Source: Acetobacter cerevisiae
GTDB taxonomy: Bacteria > Pseudomonadota > Alphaproteobacteria > Acetobacterales > Acetobacteraceae
Direction of reading: 5' to 3'
NCBI RefSeq assembly: GCF_001580535.1
Contig: NZ_LHZA01000139.1
Span: forward strand, 1-50,631
Length of the DNA stretch: 50,631 nucleotides
Shown here: in pieces, positions 1-9,300 of the stretch
How positions within the stretch are numbered: position 1 is the first letter of the stretch
Layout: every line of letters starts with the position of its first letter
Position numbers and translations under genes: made by a program
Notes under the pieces: generated by a model
The model's input: only the letters and a program-made list of their open reading frames with translations
The model's database searches: none
Told to the model about the DNA's origin: nothing

Positions 1-49
1 TTTTCATAATCTAACCCGATGTACAACCCTTCTGTGAGATTTCCGCGTC

Positions 50-2794
50 ATGGCTTTCAGCCGGCAGACAGGGCTCCATATTGCGTTTGACGGCAAGGTA
101 GCAGATAACCTGCGCTCTGCCCCCCTTTACGGAAAGATGGATAACTTCTCAGCACTGCATAAACTTCTCGGAACAAACACCTTCAAAATTGATGCTTCTA
201 ACCAAAATTTCATAACACTCCGAGCAAAAACAGCCCAAAAAACTAAAACATCGGAACAGGCCAGAGAAGATAACCTGACCGTACAAGGGCATAGAAGAGA
301 ACTTCGTACTAAACGCAATTTTGCCGGTGTGGTAGACACCGCCACCTATGACGATCTCTCCAACCTTGGGGGTGCCACCTCTATTGCCCAGATGCTCACG
401 CAGCTACCGGGTGTTACTGGCATTCGTAATGGGGATGAACCCCGCTACATCAGTGTGCGTGGCGTTTCTTCTGACCTGAACCAGACAACATTAGATGGCA
501 TAACACTTGCCAGCATTAGTGATGGTGGCAGCATCAGGCGCCGTGTAAACTTACAGAATATACCAGCAGAAATGACGGGTGAAGACAGTATTTATAAAAC
601 TTTTACCGCCGAGCAGGATGGCGGGGCCATTGGTGCGGTTATTGATATGAATCCCCGGAGCGCTTTTGACCACAAAGGCCTCTACAAATACATTAACGCT
701 TATGGCATCTACTCGACCGAAAAAGGGTCTGCTGGCGCTAACAAGATCCCCGGTATGTCCCCTCACCTGGGGCAAGGCGCTAAAGCCGTTTTTTCCGATA
801 GATTTGGGAAAAACAATGAATTTGGGATTATGACCTCATTCCGGTACCAAAAACGGACGCGCAATACGAGCAAAACATGGCAGGAAGATAGCTACAACTA
901 TTACGACACCAAAGGTAAAATCCTTAAACCCAACGCCTCCACCACACCCGGCTGGAACGGCATGACGGCCCCCCGCTACGTTGATGGTGGCAGCTATTCC
1001 AATGACCTCAATACTTTAGGGGGAGCAGCCCGTTTGGAATGGCGTCCGAAAAATACCGGATTAAGCGCGTCAGTCATGGGCTACGCCTACCAGAGGTGGG
1101 AAGACTCCTTTATGGAGCATAACGAATATCTTCTTGACGATACGGGGATATGGAACCAAACGCCCACGAGTGGGCGAGAATATATTTACAGAGCTCGCAC
1201 TATTGGTCGTAAAGATAACTGGAAAATGAATACCAATGGTGTTTTGGGCAATTTGAACTGGCACGACAATATTTCAACCCTTAAATTACGCGCTGGTTAC
1301 ACTTGGGAAGATTACTTCAATCATGAGCCCTATGTCACCGCCAGAGTTTACCCAAGTGAAAAAGGGAATAAGGCCGTTTTTGCGGACTACACCATCGACA
1401 AAGAAAGAGTAGCAACCCTTACAGATATTAGCGATATGAATAAACTGCTTAATAGCGGTTATACATTTCAGACAGTACAACAAGAGTACGACCGCGACCA
1501 TGAAGGCGTGGCAAACGTGCGTCTGGATTACACACGAAATCTTAATCCTGACTCTCACGGATTTGGGTTTGCAAGTGGGTTTGAATGGCGCAGCCTGGAT
1601 GCGACCAATTCCTCTAACCAGCTTTGGTATAACTCTGGAGGAGATGCGACTTCCAGTATGTTTATTCCAGACATGAAAAACCCTAATGGACCTTTTTTTG
1701 ATCTGACCCATTTTGCGTGGGATAAGCAAACGCTTGATGCAGACAAGTCACGTAGTTACACGCAACTAGCTTATTTCCGCTATAAAGAACAACTTTTTGA
1801 CGGCTACGTCTCCCTTCACTACAAATGGCGGCATTCGCAACTCATTGCGGGTGTTCGGGCAGACGCTGTAAATTTTAATGCGTTTATTCCTGAAACAGAC
1901 GGGGCAAATGCAACAGGAAAAATCAATAAGAAGAACGGTGGTTACATCAACCCCTTGCCTTCTTTAACCTTTGTGCATGAATTTCCTCGTGATTTAATAC
2001 TTCATGCAGTTTACAGCTAATCTGTTGGGCGCCCACAACCAACAGATCTCGCTCAGGCCGAACAATATAGCTGTGGTAACAGTGACGATACGCAGGCGGG
2101 GAGTGTGAATTGCTCACTGACGCGCGGCAATCCCAATCTGCGCCCACGTCAGGCGCAAAACTTTGATGTCTCAATAGATAAGTTCTTTAACCATGGTCGT
2201 GGTGTTTTTAGCGTCGCTTATTTTAACAAAATAATAAAACACGACATTTACACAACGAGATCTACAGAGCTTATTAATGATGAACTCACATACGTTAAAC
2301 AACCGCGCAATGCCAACACCTCAACACTTATGGGTGTTGAAGTTTCTGTTGTGAACCGCAGCATTAAAGGCCCATGGAATCAGTCTTTTGACATCAATGC
2401 CAGCGGCACATGGATGCGTGGCCGGATGACTTATGAAGGTGCAAATGTTTCCTACAAACTCAATCAACTCCCTGAGCAGCCAAAGTATATTTTTAACGGA
2501 AGCGTAACCTGGCACATTCCGCAAATACGCGGCGCACTGAAAGCATCCTTTTCTTACTCAGCAAAATACCTCGAAGGACTGAATGATGATCCGACGCAAA
2601 TTTATGGTTATGGCTCGCAGCCAAGTTTAGACATTGGCGCATGGCACGACATTACGGACACTCTTCGCTTTAAATATGAAGTTTATAATCTGGCTGGGTC
2701 ACATACACGGATGTATTACGGTAAAAACCTCAATCGCCTTGAAGCAAAAGAAAACTACGGCCGCAGCATCTATTTTGAGGTCGTTTACAACTAA
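50..2794 (+). pseudogene. TonB-dependent outer-membrane receptor, interrupted by an in-frame stop
   Basis: The reading frame encodes a TonB-dependent receptor of the large substrate-import type. The first ~55 residues look like the end of an STN (secretin/TonB N-terminal) domain. A plug domain follows at about residues 100-215 (Leu-Pro-Gly-Val-Thr, then an SVRG-like segment and the strand around LDGITL), then a long beta-barrel. A TAA at 2018-2020 stops translation after ...HAVYS. The same frame resumes directly as SVGRPQPTDLAQ... and runs to a stop at 2792-2794, so a single substitution (CAA or AAA to TAA) explains the break. The start at 50 is only the first Met in the window. The STN domain should begin upstream, and another in-frame TGA lies at 35-37, so the 5' end may also be damaged or lie outside the window. 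Without the C-terminal barrel strands the product should not assemble. A sequencing error at 2018 is the main alternative. Confidence 0.85.
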
Positions 2795-2971
2795 CGGACT
2801 CTCCACGCCAACAACAGATCACTCCCTTAAAACCACTTGCCCTCCTTTTACTCCGTGGCCCTTTACGGGGTCACGGTATTTCGGCCTATAAGAGTGACCT
2901 GCCTAAACCAAGAGCAGGCCGGCTCTATCGGGCCGAGTGCACTGGCAGCAATATTCGCGCCCTGAGGGCGG

Positions 2972-2996
2972 GGAACTATTCCCTACGCTCCACGTT
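2972..2996 (+). promoter_or_regulatory. EcfG (general stress sigma factor)-type promoter
   Basis: GGAAC (2972-2976) is separated by exactly 16 bases from CGTT (2993-2996). This is the -35/-10 pattern described for EcfG/SigT sigma factors, which run the alphaproteobacterial general stress response. It points toward the cyclic glucan synthase. Initiation a few bases after 3000 would give a leader of about 310 nt that includes the 27-codon ORF at 3113. I looked for the same pattern in the other intergenic regions of the window and found no second exact match. The match is visible in the sequence; control by EcfG is inferred. Confidence 0.6.
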
Positions 2997-3112
2997 GTTA
3001 TTCGTAGTGACTCATCCCCTCCATCGCAAAAGCTGGAGATAGGTGAACACTTTTCTATATAAATCAAAGCGTTTCAATTCTTCTGTGACACCTGGTGATC
3101 AAGGAGAAAACC

Positions 3113-3196
3113 ATGAAGATGCAGTCTCATCTACGTCGGGCTGCTTCCCTTACTGCCAGGAGCGATACGGCAGAACGACTGAAAACGATTTTCTAA
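3113..3196 (+). CDS. Possible 27-codon leader ORF upstream of the glucan synthase
   Basis: An ATG at 3113 follows a strong Shine-Dalgarno AAGGAG (3101-3106) with a 6-nt spacer and opens a 27-codon frame, basic at its N-terminus (MKMQSHLRRA...LKTIF), ending at TAA 3194-3196. It lies in the predicted leader, 119 nt before the glucan synthase start. The Shine-Dalgarno is better than that of the large gene downstream. It could be a regulatory leader peptide, a small stress protein or the front of a decayed gene. No family is recognised, and translation is suggested only by the ribosome-binding site. Confidence 0.3.
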   Translation: MKMQSHLRRAASLTARSDTAERLKTIF

Positions 3197-3315
3197 ACCC
3201 AACTGGCTTACAAGAAAAACTTGCATAAAGTCAGCAATCCGCTCGCGCAGAAGCCTTTTCCGAAAACAAAGACAAAAACCCTTTTCTCTTCCAAGCGCTA
3301 AGACGGAGCAACAGC

Positions 3316-6300
3316 ATGGACGGCTCTACGGATTTTCCTCAACATGCAGCGCGTCGGGCCGACCGCCCGTCTTTCTGGCTGCGTCTCTTCAAGCCCGATA
3401 CATCCCTTTACTGGCAGAACGATGGAGCGCCGGTAAAAAGCGAAATTTTCGGCATTGAGCGCCTTGAGGCACATGCCCGTAGTCTGGCCGTTGCTCAGAC
3501 AATTACTCACAAAAGCAAGACGAGCAGTTATCCATTAAAACATCGCCTCGCAGAAAATGGTATTTTCCTTCGCAAAACAGATGCCGCTATTACAGAAGCG
3601 CTGCAGGCCGGGAAACAGTTAACACCTGCAGCCCAGTGGCTTGCCGACAATTATGCGCTTATTGATATGCAGATCAGGGAAACAAGCCTTGACCTGTCTC
3701 CCGGTTACTATGCCCGCCTGCCCAAGCTGGCAAACGGACCATTTGAAGGATTACCCCGGATTTTTGGCGTGATGTGGGCGCTTGTCGCCCATACTGACAG
3801 CCACCTGCATCAGGATGTCCTTTGCCGCTATCTTCTGGCCTATCAAAGTGTGACGCCTCTCACCATTGGGGAACTGTGGGCTGTTCCCATGACCCTGCGG
3901 ATTGTGCTCATTGAAAATCTGCGCCGGACCGCGCACGCCATCATCGACAATAGTAACAGTCGCCGCGCGGCTGATCTTTTTGCCGATAAACTTGAAAAAA
4001 CTCGTAAAGACGAAGGCCTCTCCATCCAGAAGGTTCTCTCTCTCGTTGAGCCAGAAAGCCTGACCCCGGCTTTTGTTGCCCGTCTCGTTCATCGGTCAAG
4101 AGGGCTGGATCTGGAAAAAGATCCTGCTCTGGTCTGGCTAGAGCAACGTCTGGCAGACAAGAAAAGCAGTATTGAAAAAACCATTCAGGACGATTTTCAA
4201 AATCAAGAGGCGTTCAACGCTACTGTTCGCAATATCATCACGAGCCTACGCTTGATTACCGGTCTGGACTGGACAGAAATCTTTGAGCAGATCTGTCTGA
4301 TTGATAAAGCCTTCACAAACTATCCAAGCTTTACTCTGGCCGATTTTGCAAGCCGAGACCTGTACCGTAAGGCCATTGAAGATCTGGCGCTTGGCAGCAA
4401 AGTCTCTGAGCTCGATATCGCCCATCGCGCCATTGCCTTTGCACAACAGGCGCAGGAAACGCACGCCTCAGACCCGCGCAAAAGCGACCCTGGCTATTAC
4501 CTTCTTCTGGACGGTCGCCTGGCGCTCGAAGCCGAAGTGGGGTTCACCCCTCCCCTTTCCAGAAAAGTTATACGAGATTTCTGCCATCATGGAATTACCG
4601 GATATAGTCTGGCTATTTTCATCATGTCACTCTTTTTCCTTAGCATTCCCATCTGGATTTCAGAAAAAGAATACACCCCCACATTCTGGCTGGCCCTTGT
4701 CGTAATCTGTGCCGCAATCCCAACATCGGAGGCTGCTGTCGCCTGCATCAACAGGCTCGCCCTCCGTGCGGTTAAAGTCACCATGCTGCCGGGTCTTGAG
4801 CTGTTGCAGGGCATCCCGGACCATATGCGCACTCTTGTTGTCATTCCCGCCCTTCTAACAGATGCAAAAACTGTCAAAGAGCTTCTGACGCGGCTTGAAA
4901 TCCACTATCTGGCCACGCACGACAGGAGCGTCCATTTTGCCCTCCTGACCGACTGGAAAGATTGTGACACCGAAGTCAGTCCGGATGATGGCGTGCTTTT
5001 GCATCAGGCCGTTACCGGTATTGCTCTCCTGAATCAGCGCTTTGGCGCATCTCCTAATGGAGACAGGTTTCTGCTTTTGCATCGCCGCCGCATCTGGAGC
5101 GAGAGTGAGGGCGCATGGATGGGATGGGAGCGCAAGCGCGGAAAGCTCCATGAGCTAAACCGGCTGCTACGCGGCGCCACCGACACGACGTTTCTTGACG
5201 ACCAGAGCCGTCTTCTGCCGCAAAACGTTCGCTATGTTGTCACGCTGGATGCGGATACACGCCTCCCTCTGGAAACAGTGCGGCGGTTGGTTGGCAAGCT
5301 TGCTCACCCTCTTAATAGCCCGCAATTCAATCCTGAAACCCGAAGAATTGAGAAAGGCTATGCCATCCTGCAACCCCGGGTGACGCCTTCTCTCCCCGTC
5401 GGGCATCACAGTACGGTCTTTCAAAAAATCTATTCCACATCCAGCGGGATCAATGCCTATTCCGCCGCCATCTCGGACCTTTATCAGGACATGTTTGGAG
5501 AAGGGTCCTACGCGGGGAAAGGCATTTATGACATTGATGCTTTTGAATCCGCTCTGGCCGGCCGTGTACCGGAAGGCACCCTTCTGAGCCATGATCTGTT
5601 TGAAGGCATTTTTGCACGCGCAGCCCTTGCCTCTGATATTGAAGTCGTTGAGGAATTTCCGACCGATTACATGGTCTCAGCTCAACGGCTGCATCGCTGG
5701 ACGCGCGGCGACTGGCAACTCCTGCCGTGGATCATTTCCGGCACAACAAAAACACCGCTACCGCATGACCGCCTGTCCGGAATTGCCCGCTGGAAAATGC
5801 TTGATAACCTGCGCCGGACACTGTGCGCTCCGTTCACACTCATCACCTTACTGGCATGCTGGCTTCTTACGCCAGACAACGCGGCCATCTGGACGCTCTT
5901 TATCCTTTTGATAGTCGCTCTTCCCGCCTTCCTGCCTGTTCTGCCGGATCTTTTCCCACGGCGAGAATGGATCACCTTCCGGAGCTACTTCACCGTCATT
6001 ACGTCACACCTCATGACCGCAGCCATCATGACGGCGCTCAATCTCACGTTTCTGGCCCATCAGGCCTTTCTTATGATGGATGCAATCTGTCGCACCTTCG
6101 TGCGGGTCTTCATAACGCGTCGCCTGCTGTTACAGTGGGTTCCGGCGGCCCATACGGCCCACCTGCTCCAGTCGGGCATGGCGCAATATTATCAGAAAAT
6201 GCTGGCAGCTCCCATTTTTGCTGGCGTGCTCACCCTTTACGTCATGTGGACAGACCCTGAGACCCTCCTCTTATGTGCACCTCTTGCCTGCCTGTGGGTT

Positions 6301-9300
6301 CTGTCCCCCGCTCTTGCTTTGTGGACCAGCCGCTCTCCCATCATCCCTTCTCAGTCACGCCCTTCCAGAACTGATATCAGAACACTCCGCCTCACCGCGC
6401 GCAGAACATGGCGTTTTTTTGAAACCTTCGTCACTCCGGCTGATAATATGCTGCCGCCAGACAACTTTCAGGAAGACCCCAGCCTCGTTCTGGCCCGACG
6501 CACCTCGCCCACCAATATTGGCCTCTATCTGCTTTGCGCCATTAATGCGCGCGACTTTGGATGGTCTGGCCTTCAGGACACGGTGGAACGGCTGGACTCC
6601 ACCCTGAAAACAGTCCGCAAAATGAAGAAATACCGGGGCCATTTATACAACTGGTATAGTACAGAAACCCTCGAGCCTCTGAGCCCTCTTTATGTTTCTA
6701 CAGTGGATAGCGGCAACTTCGCCGGGCATCTCATTACCGTTGCCAGCACCTGCCGTGAATGGCTCACGCAGGAAACTGAGCCTCATGACTGGCGAGCCGG
6801 CCTTTCCGACGCCATCACAATCGCCATTATGGAAATTACTTTTAGAGACGGAATACGCCTTCAGCTCACCAAACAGCAGCGCGTTCTTCTCAGATCTCTT
6901 GGAAAACTGAAAAATGCAGTCCTGTCAGCACCAGAAGACAAAACGAGCCTGACTCTCACGCATTTCCTCCAGCAGGCGAAAATTATTGCGGAGCATGCAG
7001 CCCATCTGTTTCCGTTCCCGGAAGAGTCATCCATACCTTCATCCAGAGACCCGGCCTTCTGGGCCTCAGCTCCGCTCCGCACGCTGGAAAGTCACCTTCG
7101 CGACTTCGACCAGTCCCGAAAATCCGGCCTTCTGGAACGTATTCAAACGCTGGAGTATCAGGCCCAACAGCTTGCTAACGAGATGGATTTCAGTTTTCTG
7201 CGCGATACATCCCGGAAACTGCTGTCCATTGGCTTTCTGGTGCAAGACGACACGGCGGATGCCAACTGTTACGACCTTCTCGCATCGGAAGCACGGCTGG
7301 CTGTGTATTTTGCCATTGCCAAAGGGGACATTCCCGCACGGGACTGGTTCCGCCTGGGCAGGGCTATAACGCCTTCTGGCAATGGGGCAGCACTTGTCTC
7401 ATGGTCCGGGTCAATGTTCGAATATCTGATGCCCTCTCTGGTCATGCGTGCGCCCGTCGGCAGCCTGCTGCAGGAAACGAATGCCCGGATTGTCCAACGC
7501 CAGATCGCCTATGGACAAAGCCGAAACATTCCCTGGGGCATTTCCGAGGCCGCTTATAACGTCCGGGATCTTGACTATACTTATCAGTATTCAAATTTTG
7601 GCGTGCCCGGACTAGGTCTCAAACGTGGCCTTGCGCAGGATATGGTTGTGGCTCCGTATGCGACCTTGCTGGCCGCGATGATTGATCCACAAAAAGCTGT
7701 CGCCAACCTCTCCGTTCTGGAAAAAACCGGTGCACAAGGACGATACGGCTTTTTTGAAGCACTGGATTACACGCCCGAACGTATTCCTGAGAACCAGACT
7801 GTGGCGATTGTCCGCGCTTACATGGCACACCATCAGGGCATGTCCATTCTCGCAGTTGCTGATACTGTTCTGAACGGGGTCATGAGAACCCGTTTTCATA
7901 ATGACCCAACCATGGCCTCTGCAGAGCTGCTCCTGCAAGAGCGCGCACCAGACAAAAGCGCTGTGGCCCGCCCTCTCCCTGCCGAACAGGCTATTCCCGC
8001 CCCGGCCCCCGAAGCAACGATACGCGCAGGCCGTTACTATAGCACAGCCTACACGCAGGAGCCGGTAACGCATCTGCTTTCAAACGGCCGTTATACTGTC
8101 ATGCTCACATCTGCTGGTTCTGGTTACAGCAGTTGGCAGGGACAGATGCTTACACGGTGGCGAGAAGACCCTACGCTCGACCAGCATGGTTCTTATGTCT
8201 ATCTGAAAAACGTTAAAACAGGTTTTGTCTGGTCTGCGGGCATCCAGCCCTGTGGCACTATACCCGATGACTATCTGGTTGGTTTTCACGAAGATCGTGC
8301 AGAAATTTCCCGCCGGGATGGAGCACTCACCACCACTCTGGACATCATGGTTTCCGCAGAAGATGATGCTGAGGTTCGGCACCTCACGCTCTCCAATGCA
8401 GGTCATGAGACGCAGGAAATCGATATCACCTCCTATGCTGAACTCGCACTTCTGGCCCAAGACGCAGACCTGGCGCATCCAGCGTTCACCAAGCTGTTTG
8501 TTCAGACCGAATATCTTCCTGAAGCCAAAGCGCTTATTGCCACGCGCAGGCGCAGAACCCCGGATGAGGCAGAAATCTGGGTTGTCCATCTTGCTGTTTC
8601 TCCGCTTCCCATCCGCATGGGAACAGACCGGGCAGACTTCATCGGTCGCAACCACACCGTGCGATCTCCGGTCGCCTTGACGAGAAAAACCGCGTTATCA
8701 GGACAAACAGGAACTGTTCTTGACGCCTCTTTCTCTCTTCGTTGCAGGGCAACGCTCAAACCGGGCACCACAACGCGCATTTCTTTCTGGACCATGGCGG
8801 CATCATCCCGGGAAAAACTTCTGGACCTGATTGATACGCATAAGGATGCTGCCGCTCTGGACCGCGTGCGCACTCTGGCCTGGACACAAGCACAAATCCA
8901 GTTGCGTCACCTTGATATCAATCCGACGGAAGCAGACCTGTTCCAGCGTCTGGCAAGCCATATCCTGTTTGCAGGCTCTTCTCTGCGCGCATCATCCCCT
9001 GCCATCAGGCTTGGCGCGGGCCCCCAGACGGGATTGTGGGAGCTCGGCATTTCAGGCGACCTCTCTCTCGTTGTTCTGACAGTCAAGGAAAATTCAGGGA
9101 CAGACATCGTACGTCAGGTTCTGCTGGCTCATGAATATTTCCGCCTCAAACAACTCCCGATTGATCTGGTTATCCTGAACGACCACCCCTCTTCCTACCT
9201 GCAGGATCTCCAGATCTCTTTGGAAAATCTGGTGCGTTCCATTCCTAAAGCCGCAACAGGGGCCGGGTCAGTTCGTATTTTACGGACTGATCTGCTCTCC

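Larger units (their letters stand above)
2795..3315. other. Intergenic region between the receptor pseudogene and the glucan synthase
   Basis: No convincing gene fills these 521 bases. They contain several short GC-rich inverted repeats: GTGGCCC/GGGTCAC with one G-T pair near 2853-2875, GCCC/GGGC near 2960, and GGGAA/TTCCC overlapping the promoter. They also hold the EcfG-type promoter match and the short ORF listed separately. A 61-codon frame at 3043-3228 overlaps the short ORF in another frame, has no ribosome-binding site and looks fortuitous. Confidence 0.6.

Noticed and set aside
2105..2794. Separate 229-residue gene
   Set aside because: It is the C-terminal barrel of the TonB receptor in the same frame as the upstream part; receptor-like sequence continues right through from 2021, so the Met at 2105 is internal.
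3043..3228. 61-codon ORF in the leader region
   Set aside because: No ribosome-binding site and no recognisable protein features; it overlaps the better-supported short frame at 3113.
5823..6260. Long alternate-frame ORFs inside the glucan synthase
   Set aside because: They are out-of-frame openings in a GC-rich gene, with no ribosome-binding sites and low-complexity translations.
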